This document shows positions 1 through 8,956 of a DNA stretch of 64,000 nt, one piece after another. The stretch spans positions 248,001-312,000 of the forward strand of contig NZ_CAKMRU010000001.1 in NCBI RefSeq assembly GCF_928368155.1. Direction: 5' to 3'. The translations under genes were made by a program, and so were the position numbers. Origin of the DNA: Anaerococcus ihuae (GTDB lineage Bacteria; Bacillota; Clostridia; Tissierellales; Peptoniphilaceae). Each line of letters opens with the position of its first letter. Position 1 is the first letter of the stretch. The notes below the pieces were generated by a model. The model was not told the origin of the DNA. It was given only the letters and a program-made list of their open reading frames with translations, and did not search any database.

Positions 1-1
1 T

Positions 2-1327
2 GGAACAATAAAAGACAATACGGCTTTTGGTTATATAAAAAAATATATGGAAGATAATGACCTAAATCTTTCCAACGCCCAAATTAGAAAATATCAAAGG
101 GGACTTTTTGACGTAAAAAGAACTACTGGTCAACACCCAGGAGGACTTATGATTGTTCCAAATGATAAAGATATTTATGATTTTTCTCCAGTCCAATATC
201 CAGCAGATGATGGAAAAGATGATATAAAAACAACACATTTTACTTACAATATGATGCATGGAGTAATTTTAAAACTGGATTTATTGGGCCATGATGTTCC
301 TACAATTATTAGAAGCTTGCAAGATTTGACAGGAACAGATCCTTTGAAGCTTCAAATGGATGATGAAAATGTAATGAATATATTTTCTTCAACAAAACCC
401 TTAAATATAAAATATGATTTTTCGAATAATGAAATAGGAACTTTGGGAATTCCAGAATTTGGAACATCTTTTGTAAGAGGAATGTTAAAAGATACTTTCC
501 CAACCAAATTTTCTGAAATGACAAGAATTTCTGGACTTTCTCACGGAACGGATGTGTGGTTAAATAATGCTCAAGATTTGGTTAAATCAAAAACAGCAGG
601 TTTTGATCAAATAATCTCAACTCGTGACGATATAATGAACTCATTGATTAATCTTGGACTTGATAAGAAAAAATCTTTCCAAATAATGGAAAAAGTAAGA
701 AAGGGAAAAACTCTTTCAGAAGAAACTTTGTCTTATATGAAAGAAAATAAAGTTCCGGATTGGTACATTGATTCATGTCTTAAAATAAAATATCTTTTCC
801 CAAAAGCTCATGCAGTTGCGTATTGCCTTATGAGTTATAGGATTGCTTATTACAAAGTTTATTATCCAAAAGCTTTTTATGCAACATATTTTTCTACAAA
901 ATTAAATGATTTTCAATATTCAGTTATTGTAAAAGGATTAAAATCAATCCAATATGCTTTAAATGAAATTAATCAATTGGAAAAACCAACACAAAGAGAA
1001 AAAAATCTAAGATCATTGTTGGAAGTTGCAGAAGAGATGGCAGCAAGAGATATTAAAATAAAAAAAGCAGACTTATATAAGTCTGAAGCTGTTAAATTTA
1101 TTTTAGATGATGATGGAGAAATTTTACCTCCACTTTCAGCAGTCGATGATGTTTCAGAAGCTATGGCAAAAGATATAGTTGTAGAAAGAGAAAAATCTAA
1201 ATTTATTTCAATTGAAGATTTGAAAAAAAGGACTTCATTAAATAAAAATGCCCTAAATTCTTTAAAAAATTTAGAAATAATTGAAGGCTTGCAAGAAGAA
1301 AATCAAATGTCTTTATTTGATTTGTAA
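2..1327 (+). CDS. polC: DNA polymerase III PolC-type, C-terminal part (5' end outside window)
   Basis: Catalytic subunit of the Gram-positive replicative DNA polymerase. The frame is already open at base 2, so only about the last 440 residues are present. Visible family landmarks are the HPGGLMIVP segment and the palm/fingers region with SHGTDVWLNNAQDL. The C-terminus is QMSLFDL, a typical sliding-clamp (DnaN) binding peptide. A hairpin with a T-run follows the stop, so this is the end of its transcript. In many Firmicutes polC lies just before rimP-nusA; here one transporter gene separates them. The identification is secure; the N-terminal OB, PHP and exonuclease domains would lie upstream of the window. 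Confidence 0.96.
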   Translation, partial: GTIKDNTAFGYIKKYMEDNDLNLSNAQIRKYQRGLFDVKRTTGQHPGGLMIVPNDKDIYDFSPVQYPADDGKDDIKTTHFTYNMMHGVILKLDLLGHDVPTIIRSLQDLTGTDPLKLQMDDENVMNIFSSTKPLNIKYDFSNNEIGTLGIPEFGTSFVRGMLKDTFPTKFSEMTRISGLSHGTDVWLNNAQDLVKSKTAGFDQIISTRDDIMNSLINLGLDKKKSFQIMEKVRKGKTLSEETLSYMKENKVPDWYIDSCLKIKYLFPKAHAVAYCLMSYRIAYYKVYYPKAFYATYFSTKLNDFQYSVIVKGLKSIQYALNEINQLEKPTQREKNLRSLLEVAEEMAARDIKIKKADLYKSEAVKFILDDDGEILPPLSAVDDVSEAMAKDIVVEREKSKFISIEDLKKRTSLNKNALNSLKNLEIIEGLQEENQMSLFDL

Positions 1328-1332
1328 TTTAT

Positions 1333-1372
1333 AACTCTAATAGAGATTAATTCTTTATTAGAGTTTTTTATT
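1333..1372 (+). terminator. Intrinsic terminator after polC
   Basis: Arms AACTCTAATA (1333-1342) and TATTAGAGTT (1356-1365) form a 10-bp stem followed by a run of T. It sits six bases after the polC stop codon. Confidence 0.85.
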
Positions 1373-1480
1373 TGTTTTTAATAATCTAGAAAAATATGCA
1401 TATTTATAACAAGAAAATCCATTTATTTATCAAAGTTAAGTCATAGATATAAGTTTTTAATTATTTTTATTAAAAAAATC

Positions 1481-1508
1481 TTACAAATTATAAATTTTTT
1501 GATATAAT
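1481..1508 (+). promoter_or_regulatory. Probable sigma-A promoter for the EamA transporter
   Basis: A consensus -10 box TATAAT lies at 1503-1508, with a weak -35 (TTACAA, 1481-1486) 16 bases upstream. The gene starts at 1544 after an AGGAG-type ribosome site. Confidence 0.5.
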
Positions 1509-1543
1509 ACAAGCAATGATTAAAGAAAATTTTAGGAGTAGAT

Positions 1544-2449
1544 ATGAAAAATAAGCATAAGGGTGAGCTTTTGTTATTATTGACTTCCTTTATTTGGGGA
1601 TTTGCTTTTATTGCCCAAAAATTAGGAAGTGATTATATTGAGCCTTTTACCTTTAATTTTTTTAGAAATTTAACTGCAGGATTATTTTTGTTTGTATATT
1701 CAATTTTTAGAAAAAATAAAAATGCAAAAAAAATGGACACTTTTACAAAAACTGCAACTATCAGAGGGGCGATAGCCACAGGACTTGTTATGGCAATTGC
1801 TGTTAGTTTTCAACAAACAGGAGTTTATTTTACTACAAGTGGAAAGGCAGGCTTTATAACATCTCTTTATGTTGTTATTGTTCCGATTTTTGCAATTTTT
1901 ATGGGAAAAAAAATCTCGAAAAAAACGGGAATTTCTATTATTCTTGCTTTAATTGGTTTATATTTGTTGACAGTAAAGGTTGAGGATGGGTTTTCAATTA
2001 ACAAGGGAGATATTTTGATTTTTATCGGATCATTGTTCTTTGCCTTTCATATTTTATTTATCGACAAATTTTCTCCGAAAGCCGACAGCGTAAAAATGTC
2101 AATGATACAATTTTTTATTGCAAGTTTTGTATCTTTAATTCTTATGATTTTATTTGAAAAACCTGATATTAATTTGATAATGAAAGGAATGCTTGCGATT
2201 TTATATTTGGGTATATTTTCTTCAGGACTTGGCTATACCCTTCAAATTGTTGCCCAAAAAGATACTGATCCAACTATAGCAAGTTTGATTTTATCTCTAG
2301 AATCTGTTTTTGCTGCTTTTTTTGGATTTTTATTTTTACATGAAAGACCAGTTGGAAGAGAAGTTATAGGCGGTTTGATTATGTTTGCTGCAATAATTTT
2401 ATCTCAAATTCCAGAAAGAAAAATAAAAAAGTTTTTTAGGATAAAATAA
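1544..2449 (+). CDS. EamA/DMT-family transporter
   Basis: Inner-membrane drug/metabolite-type permease of 301 residues. The protein is almost wholly hydrophobic and can be read as ten membrane segments made of two EamA repeats (about 7-140 and 150-290), with a basic C-terminal tail. The motif LLLLTSFIWGFAFIAQK near the N-terminus is typical of the family. The substrate cannot be deduced; relatives export or import amino acids, nucleotides or other metabolites. It has its own promoter and stands alone between polC and the rimP operon. An AGGAG ribosome site precedes the ATG. Confidence 0.85.
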   Translation: MKNKHKGELLLLLTSFIWGFAFIAQKLGSDYIEPFTFNFFRNLTAGLFLFVYSIFRKNKNAKKMDTFTKTATIRGAIATGLVMAIAVSFQQTGVYFTTSGKAGFITSLYVVIVPIFAIFMGKKISKKTGISIILALIGLYLLTVKVEDGFSINKGDILIFIGSLFFAFHILFIDKFSPKADSVKMSMIQFFIASFVSLILMILFEKPDINLIMKGMLAILYLGIFSSGLGYTLQIVAQKDTDPTIASLILSLESVFAAFFGFLFLHERPVGREVIGGLIMFAAIILSQIPERKIKKFFRIK

Positions 2450-2496
2450 AAGAAAAATTCATATTATTTTTAAATAATACAGCGTATTTTTTAAAA

Positions 2497-2524
2497 TTGA
2501 AAATTAAGACATAGAGAGTATAAT
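2497..2524 (+). promoter_or_regulatory. Promoter of the rimP-nusA-infB operon
   Basis: TTGAAA (2497-2502) and TATAAT (2519-2524) are separated by 16 bases and match sigma-A consensus well. It is the only convincing promoter before the eight tightly packed genes that follow. Confidence 0.7.
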
Positions 2525-2535
2525 AATTTTAAGCG

Positions 2536-2560
2536 AAGAGTGGACAAATCCACTCTTTTA
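2536..2560 (+). promoter_or_regulatory. Leader hairpin of the rimP operon
   Basis: AAGAGTGG (2536-2543) pairs with CCACTCTT (2550-2557) around a 6-base loop, followed by a short T-rich stretch. It lies between the promoter and the rimP ribosome site. A similar GAGTGG...CCACTC hairpin is common before rimP in Firmicutes. It could stabilise the messenger or act as a weak attenuator; the T-run is too short to call it a full terminator. Confidence 0.55.
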
Positions 2561-2578
2561 ATATGTAAAGGGGAAGTT

Positions 2579-3019
2579 ATGGATTTAATAAGTAAATTAA
2601 AAGAAAATTTAGAAAAAGATATTAATGAGCTTGGTTATGAGCTTGTGGATATTGAGTTTGTAAATGAAGGAAAAAATAAAATATTGAGGTTTTTTATTTA
2701 TAAGGACGGGGGAATCACTATTGATGATTGCGAAAAAACTTCTAATTTTTTGAGCGAAAAATTGGATGAAATTGACCTTATAAAATCATTTTATTATTTA
2801 GAAGTATCTTCTCCTGACCTTTCAAGACCTCTAAAAACGGACAGAGATCTTGAAAGAAATAAAGATGAGCTTTTGGAAGTAAAGCTTAAAGATGGTGAGA
2901 AGTTTATAGGAAAAATTAAAGAAATGAAAGAAGATTCCTTGATATTTGCACTTGAAAATGAAGAAAAAGAAATTAAGAAAAGTGAAATTAAGACTATTAA
3001 AATCGAGATAGTCTTCTAG
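2579..3019 (+). CDS. rimP: Ribosome maturation factor RimP
   Basis: Small cytoplasmic protein needed for 30S subunit maturation, 146 residues. The RimP N-terminal domain is recognised by LGYELVDIEFVNEGKNKILR and by the SSPDLSRPL motif; the C-terminal part is an SH3-like barrel. I take the ATG at 2579 because AAGGGGAAG precedes it at good spacing. An upstream in-frame GTG at 2540 falls inside the leader hairpin and has no ribosome site. First gene of the operon, 8 bases before nusA. Confidence 0.95.
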   Translation: MDLISKLKENLEKDINELGYELVDIEFVNEGKNKILRFFIYKDGGITIDDCEKTSNFLSEKLDEIDLIKSFYYLEVSSPDLSRPLKTDRDLERNKDELLEVKLKDGEKFIGKIKEMKEDSLIFALENEEKEIKKSEIKTIKIEIVF

Positions 3020-3027
3020 GGGGAAAG

Positions 3028-4293
3028 ATGAATAAAGAATTTATAATTGCCTTAGAGGAACTTGAAAAAAGTAAAAATGTTGACAAGGAAGTAATCCTTG
3101 AAGCATTGGAAAAAGCTTTGGTCAAATCTTACCAAAAAAACTACGATAATAATGAAAATGTTGATGTAAATATCAATCAAGAAACTGGAGAAATTGAAGT
3201 ATATTCTCTAAAAAATGTAGTTGATGAAGTAAATGATCCGATAGCTGAAATATCTAAGACAAAAGCAAAAGAAATTGATTCAAAACTTGATTTAGGAGAT
3301 ATTTGTAGAGTAAAAATTGCTCCTAAAAATTTTGGTAGGGTTGCAGCTCAAACTGCAAGAAATATTGTAATCCAAAAAATAAGAGATGCCCAAAGAGATT
3401 CAGTTTACTCTGAATATTTGGATAGGGCAAATGAAATTATAACAGGTGTTGTTCAAAGAGAAGATAAGTTTAACGTCTATATTAATCTTGACAAAATTGA
3501 AGGAATTATTCCTTTAAAAGAGCAAGTAGAAAGTGAAACTTATACTCCAAATCAAAGAATTAAAGTTTTAATTAAAGAAGTTAAAAATACGACAAAAGAA
3601 CCACAAATAATTCTATCAAGAAAAGACAAGTCTTTGGTTGTAAGATTATTTGAACTTGAAGTTCCAGAAATTACTAATGGAATAATTGAAATTTATGGAA
3701 TAGATAGGGAAGCAGGATCTAGAACAAAAATCGCAGTATTTTCAAATGATCCAGAAATAGATTCTATCGGAGCTTGTATTGGTTTTAAGGGAAGTCGTGT
3801 AAACTCAATAGTTGAAGAATTACAAGGCGAGAAAATTGATATTATAAATTACGACAAAGACGTAAAAGTATTTATCAAAAATTCCCTATCACCAGCAGAA
3901 ATAAACGAAGTATATATAAACGATAAGAAAAAACAATCCCTTGTTGTTGTAAGAGATGATCAATTATCACTTGCAATTGGAAAAGAAGGTCAAAATGCAA
4001 GACTTGCAGCAAGACTTACAGGCTGGAAAATTGATATAAAAAGCCAAGAAGAATATGACAGTTTAGACCAAGATCAAATAGATGAAATTTTAGGATTAAA
4101 TGAAACAGAAGAAGAGATAGAATCTGTAGAATTAAGCGAAGAAGTTTTAAATAAAGATTTAGAAGATATTTCTAATACAGAAGATGAAAATTTAGAAGAA
4201 GGCGAGTCTTTAGATAAAGATGATATAGAAAATTTATCAGACGACCTTGACCAAATTATTAAAGAAGATATTGAAGAAAGTGATGAAGAATAA
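3028..4293 (+). CDS. nusA: Transcription termination/antitermination factor NusA
   Basis: RNA-polymerase-associated factor that modulates pausing, termination and antitermination. The 421 residues contain, in order, the N-terminal polymerase-binding domain (1-125), an S1 RNA-binding domain (about 130-200) and two KH domains (about 230-350, with IGACIGFKGSRVN and SLAIGKEGQNARLAARL). A highly acidic tail of about 70 residues follows, as an extra compared with the short Bacillus form. It follows rimP directly and precedes rnpM, the standard order. Confidence 0.97.
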   Translation: MNKEFIIALEELEKSKNVDKEVILEALEKALVKSYQKNYDNNENVDVNINQETGEIEVYSLKNVVDEVNDPIAEISKTKAKEIDSKLDLGDICRVKIAPKNFGRVAAQTARNIVIQKIRDAQRDSVYSEYLDRANEIITGVVQREDKFNVYINLDKIEGIIPLKEQVESETYTPNQRIKVLIKEVKNTTKEPQIILSRKDKSLVVRLFELEVPEITNGIIEIYGIDREAGSRTKIAVFSNDPEIDSIGACIGFKGSRVNSIVEELQGEKIDIINYDKDVKVFIKNSLSPAEINEVYINDKKKQSLVVVRDDQLSLAIGKEGQNARLAARLTGWKIDIKSQEEYDSLDQDQIDEILGLNETEEEIESVELSEEVLNKDLEDISNTEDENLEEGESLDKDDIENLSDDLDQIIKEDIEESDEE

Positions 4294-4314
4294 CTTATTA
4301 ATAATGGTGAAAAA

Positions 4315-4572
4315 ATGAAACAAAGAAAAATACCACAAAGAAAATGTATAGTTTGTGGAGAAAACAAAGATAAACATGAATTAATTAGGATAGTTAAAAA
4401 TAAAGAAGAAGGGATTATCCTAGATCCTACCGGCAAAAAAAATGGTAGAGGTGCTTATATTTGCAAAAGCGAAAAATGTATAGATGAAGCAAAAAAGAAA
4501 AGAAAATTAGAAAAAGTTTTTAAAACTGAAATTAGTGATGATCTTTACGAGGAGATAATTGCTATGAAATAA
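4315..4572 (+). CDS. rnpM: YlxR/RnpM family RNA-binding protein
   Basis: An 85-residue basic protein of the YlxR family; members bind RNA, and RnpM has been reported to modulate RNase P. Characteristic motifs are RKCIVCGENKDKHELIRIV, the central GRGAYIC and the C-terminal K-rich stretch. It lies between nusA and infB as in other Firmicutes. The L7Ae-like gene (ylxQ) that often follows is absent here; infB begins 13 bases later. Confidence 0.9.
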   Translation: MKQRKIPQRKCIVCGENKDKHELIRIVKNKEEGIILDPTGKKNGRGAYICKSEKCIDEAKKKRKLEKVFKTEISDDLYEEIIAMK

Positions 4573-4585
4573 AAGAGGTGATTAG

Positions 4586-6736
4586 ATGGCTAAAAAATTA
4601 AGAATATATGAATTAGCAAAAAAACACAAAAAAACTACAAAGGAAATGTTAAGTCTACTAAAGGAAGAATTTGGTTTAAAAATAAAATCCCATATGTCTG
4701 TACTTAGTGGTGAAGATCTAGAAATAGTAGAAGAATATTTTAACGAAACTACAGAAAATAAAAAAAATCAAGCCAAAGAAGATAAAAAAGAAAAAAAAGA
4801 AGAGAAAAAACCAGAAAAGGCTGAAAAAAAACCAGAAAATAATGAAAATATTTCTGAAAATAAATCTTCAAATAAAAAGAATAAAAAATCAAATAAAAAA
4901 GAAAAGAAAAAAAATAAAAAACAAAATAAAAGATCAAAAAAATCAACAAAAAGAGAAGCAAAGGCCGAAAACAATGATGATGGAAGGATTTATATTCCAG
5001 AATCAATTTCAGTAAAATCTTTTGCGGAAAAAATTGATGAAAATGCCAACCAAGTTATTATGAAACTTATGGGACTTGGGGTAATGGCAGGACTTAATGA
5101 TCAAATAGAATTTGACCAAGCTGAACTTGTTGCTCTTGAATTTAATAAAGAAATTTCAAAAGAAGTTAAAGTTGATGAAATTGAAGTTCAAGAAAAAGAT
5201 CTTGATTTTGAAGATGATGAAAAAGATTTGGCTACTCGTCCACCAGTAGTTTCAGTTATGGGTCACGTTGACCACGGTAAAACTTCAATTCTTGATGCAA
5301 TTAGAGATACACAATTCGCATCTGGTGAAGCTGGAGGAATAACTCAACATATAGGTGCTTCAACTGTAAATATTAATGATAAAGAAATTGTATTTTTGGA
5401 TACACCAGGCCACGAAGCATTCACTCAAATGAGAATGAGAGGGGCTCAATCAACAGATATAGCAATCTTGGTTGTAGCAGGTGATGATGGGGTAATGCCA
5501 CAAACAATTGAGGCAATTAACCACGCAAAAGCTGCAGAAATTCCAATAATTGTTGCTATTAATAAAATGGATAAGGAAGAAAGTGATCCAAATAGAGTAA
5601 AACAAGAATTAACAGAATATGGTTTAGTTTCAGAAGACTGGGGTGGAGATACAATAATGGTAGAAGTATCTGCAAGAACAGGTGATGGAATTAAAGATCT
5701 ATTGGAGATGGTTTTACTTGTTGCAGAAATGAGAGAATTAAAAGCAAATCCAAACAGAGCTGCTGTTGGAATTATTGTTGAGGCTCAACTTGATAAGGCA
5801 AGAGGTGCTGTTGCAACAGTTCTTGTTCAAAAAGGAACTCTTCACGATAAAGATTATGTAGTTACAGGATCATCTTCAGGAAGAATTAGGGCTATGTTTA
5901 ATTCAAAAGGTGAACCAATTTCAGAAGCAGGCCCATCAATGCCAGCTCAAATTTTAGGACTAAGCGATGTGGCAGAAGCTGGAGATAAAATTTTTGCTGT
6001 AGAAGATGAAAAAACTGCAAGATTTTATGCAGACCGTGCTAAAGAACAAAAAAGAGAAGAAAGACTAATTCAAAAATCTAACACTAACCTTGAAGATATG
6101 TATGAAGGCATTGAAGATGGAAAATTAAAAGAATTAAATATTATAGTTAAAACTGATGTAAAAGGAACTGTAGATGCAGTTTCAAGTTCATTCTCAAAAC
6201 TTTCAAACGAAGAAGTTTTTGTAAATGTAATAGCAGGAGCTGTTGGAGGAATTTCAGAATCAGATGTTCTACTTGCTCAAGCATCAAATGCTATAATAAT
6301 TGGATTTAATGTTCGTCCTACTCAAGGTGCTCTTCAAATGGCAGAAGAAAATAATATTGAGATTAGAACATATTCTGTAATTTATGAAGCCATAGAAGAT
6401 GTAGAAAAAGCATTAAAAGGAATGCTTGATCCAGAATTTGAAGAAAAAATTCTTGGTCGTGCAAAAGTTCAAGAAACTTTCAAAATTCCTAATGCTGGAA
6501 TGATTGCTGGTGTTCTTGTAACAAGCGGATCAATTCCAAGAAGAGCAAAAATAAGATTATTAAGAGATAATGTTGTAATCTTTGATGGAAATATTGAATC
6601 TATGAAAAGATTTAAAGATGATGCAAAAGAATTAAACAATGGCTATGAAGGTGGAATTGGTCTTGAAAAATTCAACGACATCAAAGAAGGCGACGAACTT
6701 GAAGCCTATGAAATAATAGAAAAAGAAAGAGAATAG
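4586..6736 (+). CDS. infB: Translation initiation factor IF-2
   Basis: GTPase that brings initiator fMet-tRNA to the 30S subunit, 716 residues. A Lys/Glu-rich, low-complexity linker (about 55-130) separates the IF2_N helix bundle from a second IF2_N copy. The G domain has G1 GHVDHGKT (about 226-233), G3 DTPGH (about 272) and G4 NKMD (about 327), followed by domains II, III and C2. The ribosome site GAGGTG precedes the ATG. rbfA follows after one base, implying translational coupling. Confidence 0.98.
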   Translation: MAKKLRIYELAKKHKKTTKEMLSLLKEEFGLKIKSHMSVLSGEDLEIVEEYFNETTENKKNQAKEDKKEKKEEKKPEKAEKKPENNENISENKSSNKKNKKSNKKEKKKNKKQNKRSKKSTKREAKAENNDDGRIYIPESISVKSFAEKIDENANQVIMKLMGLGVMAGLNDQIEFDQAELVALEFNKEISKEVKVDEIEVQEKDLDFEDDEKDLATRPPVVSVMGHVDHGKTSILDAIRDTQFASGEAGGITQHIGASTVNINDKEIVFLDTPGHEAFTQMRMRGAQSTDIAILVVAGDDGVMPQTIEAINHAKAAEIPIIVAINKMDKEESDPNRVKQELTEYGLVSEDWGGDTIMVEVSARTGDGIKDLLEMVLLVAEMRELKANPNRAAVGIIVEAQLDKARGAVATVLVQKGTLHDKDYVVTGSSSGRIRAMFNSKGEPISEAGPSMPAQILGLSDVAEAGDKIFAVEDEKTARFYADRAKEQKREERLIQKSNTNLEDMYEGIEDGKLKELNIIVKTDVKGTVDAVSSSFSKLSNEEVFVNVIAGAVGGISESDVLLAQASNAIIIGFNVRPTQGALQMAEENNIEIRTYSVIYEAIEDVEKALKGMLDPEFEEKILGRAKVQETFKIPNAGMIAGVLVTSGSIPRRAKIRLLRDNVVIFDGNIESMKRFKDDAKELNNGYEGGIGLEKFNDIKEGDELEAYEIIEKERE

Positions 6737-6737
6737 A

Positions 6738-7121
6738 ATGGATAAAAGAAGAACCTTAAAAATATCTTCGCAAATGCAAAAAGAATTATCAAAAATTTTG
6801 GCAGAAGATATTAATGATCCAAGATTATCAGATAATGTAATAGTTTCTATTACTGATGTAGAAGTTACAAATGACCTTTCTTATGCTGATATTTTTGTTT
6901 CAGTTTTGGGAGATGACAGTAAAAAAGAATCTGTAATAGAGGCACTCGACCAAGCAAAAGGTTATATGAAAAAATTAATTGGCGAGAGAATGAGACTTAG
7001 GTCAATGCCAGAATTTAGGTTTAAATATGACAATTCTATCGAACATGGCGTATATATGGATAAGCTAATTGCTGAAACCATAAAAAAGGATGAAGAAAAT
7101 GCCAAAAATCGAGAAGATTAG
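6738..7121 (+). CDS. rbfA: Ribosome-binding factor A
   Basis: A 127-residue KH-like protein that assists late 30S maturation at helix 1 of 16S rRNA. Family features include the early segment QMQKELSKILAEDINDPRL and the central ITDVEVTNDLSYADIFVS. The ATG lies one base after the infB stop, with the ribosome site inside infB. Its last codons overlap the start of nrnA by 23 bases. Confidence 0.95.
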   Translation: MDKRRTLKISSQMQKELSKILAEDINDPRLSDNVIVSITDVEVTNDLSYADIFVSVLGDDSKKESVIEALDQAKGYMKKLIGERMRLRSMPEFRFKYDNSIEHGVYMDKLIAETIKKDEENAKNRED

Positions 7122-8079
7122 TCAAAAAGAATTAGAAAAATTCAAAAATTTTATTGACAAGGCTAATACAATTGCAATTTCAGCTCACATAAATCCAGAT
7201 GGAGATGCCCTAGGATCAGCTCTTAGTCTTAGGAAGTCTCTTGAGCTTTATGGGAAAAAAGCCGAGGTAATAAAGATAAGTCAAGTGGATGATTACTTAA
7301 AATTTCTGCCACAACTTGAAAATTATAAAGATCCAAGCGAAAAAGAATATGATTTGTTTATAATTGTTGACTGTTCAGAATTTGACAGGATTGATAAGGC
7401 TATAGAAATTTGTAAAAGATCTAATAAAGTTCTTGTAATAGATCACCATGAAGGCGGATCTATAAAAACAGATTTAAATATAATTTACTCGGATTCTCCT
7501 GCAAGTTGCGAGCTTGTTTATGAAATTATTAAAAGATTAAATCTTCCAATTGATAAGGAAATTGCAACTTTACTTTATGCAGGCTTGGTTACAGATACTA
7601 ATAGATTTTTATATTCAAATATAAGCGAGCTAACTTTTTATACTGCAGCAGACCTTTATAAGATTGGGGCAGATTTTGAAATGATTTATAAAAATCTCTA
7701 TCAAAATAAAGAAATTTCAAAATTACAATTTGAAAATCATCTTTTAAATAAGGTTGAATTTAAAAAGCCCTATGCTTTGGTTGGAGTAAGCCAAAAATTG
7801 TGCCAAGAATTTGGTGTTCAAATGGGAGATAGTGAATCTGTTGTAAATATGCTTAGAGATTTAAAGGGGATTGAAGTTGCCTGTCTTGTAAAAGAGTACG
7901 GAGAAAATGAATATAAAATTTCTCTAAGAAGTAAAGATTATCTTGATGTTTCAGAAATTGCAAGAAATAATGGTGGCGGAGGTCATGTTAGAGCTTCTGG
8001 TTTTACATTAAATACAGATTCAATGGATAAGGCTTTAAATATAATGAGAAAAATTTTAGAAGAGGCAATAAATGACTAG
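7099..8079 (+). CDS. nrnA: Bifunctional oligoribonuclease / pAp phosphatase (DHH family)
   Basis: Cytoplasmic phosphoesterase that degrades very short RNA and the nucleotide pAp, 326 residues. The DHH domain shows INPDGDALGS, DCSEFDR and VIDHHEGG (metal ligands); the DHHA1 domain ends with NGGGGHVRASGF. I take the ATG at 7099, eight bases after GGA, over an in-frame ATG nine bases upstream that lacks a ribosome site. The gene overlaps rbfA and, by an ATGACTAG junction, truB. Confidence 0.92.
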   Translation: MPKIEKISQKELEKFKNFIDKANTIAISAHINPDGDALGSALSLRKSLELYGKKAEVIKISQVDDYLKFLPQLENYKDPSEKEYDLFIIVDCSEFDRIDKAIEICKRSNKVLVIDHHEGGSIKTDLNIIYSDSPASCELVYEIIKRLNLPIDKEIATLLYAGLVTDTNRFLYSNISELTFYTAADLYKIGADFEMIYKNLYQNKEISKLQFENHLLNKVEFKKPYALVGVSQKLCQEFGVQMGDSESVVNMLRDLKGIEVACLVKEYGENEYKISLRSKDYLDVSEIARNNGGGGHVRASGFTLNTDSMDKALNIMRKILEEAIND

Positions 8080-8956
8080 TGGAATTTTATTAATTGATAA
8101 AAGTACGGGAATATCCTCAGGAAAATGTGTATATCAAGCAAGAAAAAAACTAGGCATAAAAAAAATAGGCCATGCAGGAACTCTAGACCCTCTTGCAACT
8201 GGCCTTTTGCCACTTTTAATTAACAAAGCAACAAGAGTTTCAGATTTTTTAATGGATGAGGTTAAAATTTATGAAACTCTTGCATTTTTTGGTCAAAAAA
8301 CAGATACCCAAGATATTACAGGAGAAATTTTAGAAAAATCTTCAAAAACGTTTGAAAAAAAAGATTTAGAAAAAGTAATAAAAGAAAGTTTTACTGGAGA
8401 AATTCTACAAACTCCTCCCATGTATTCAGCCCTAAAGCACAAGGGCAGAAAACTTTATGAGCTTGCAAGAGAAGGAAAAACTGTAGAGAGAAAACAAAGA
8501 AAAATTAAAATTTATGATTTTGAAATTCTTGATTTTAATTTTCCATATGCAAGACTTAAAATAACTTGTTCAAAAGGAACCTATATAAGAAGTCTTGTAA
8601 ATGATTTGGGCGAGAATTTAAAAACTTTTGCTACAGTAAAAGAGCTTAGAAGGTTAAAAGTTGGGGATTTTGATGTAAAAGATGCCATAAAAATTGATGA
8701 TTTTGAAAAAATGGATACTGATCAAATTATAAAAAAATTAATTCCCATAGATAAGGCTTTGGGTCAATATGAAAAAATTATTTTGGATAAGTCTTATTAT
8801 AAACAAGCGACCAATGGTATGACTATTAAAGTTGATGTTGACAAAAATGTTGAGGGATATTTGAGAGTTTATGTTAAAGATTTATTCATTGGACTTGGGG
8901 AATATAAAAATGAAAATAAGACTTTAAAGATTAAGAAGGTGTTTTATGAAAGATAA
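8072..8956 (+). CDS. truB: tRNA pseudouridine(55) synthase TruB
   Basis: Makes the near-universal pseudouridine at position 55 of the tRNA T-loop; 294 residues, normal length. The signature KIGHAGTLDPLATGLLPL contains the catalytic aspartate, followed by YETLAFFGQKTDTQD and SKGTYIRSLVNDLG. It overlaps nrnA by 8 bases and ribF by 11, so the whole set is translated as a coupled series. Confidence 0.96.
   Translation: MTSGILLIDKSTGISSGKCVYQARKKLGIKKIGHAGTLDPLATGLLPLLINKATRVSDFLMDEVKIYETLAFFGQKTDTQDITGEILEKSSKTFEKKDLEKVIKESFTGEILQTPPMYSALKHKGRKLYELAREGKTVERKQRKIKIYDFEILDFNFPYARLKITCSKGTYIRSLVNDLGENLKTFATVKELRRLKVGDFDVKDAIKIDDFEKMDTDQIIKKLIPIDKALGQYEKIILDKSYYKQATNGMTIKVDVDKNVEGYLRVYVKDLFIGLGEYKNENKTLKIKKVFYER

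Noticed and set aside
4074-4436. A 120-codon open frame on the minus strand, rich in Ser and Leu
   Set aside because: It mirrors the acidic tail of nusA and the start of rnpM; it has no ribosome site and its composition is just the reverse of Glu/Asp codons.
4749-5006. Two minus-strand frames of Phe/Leu-rich protein
   Set aside because: Reverse image of the Lys/Glu-rich linker of infB; composition artefact.
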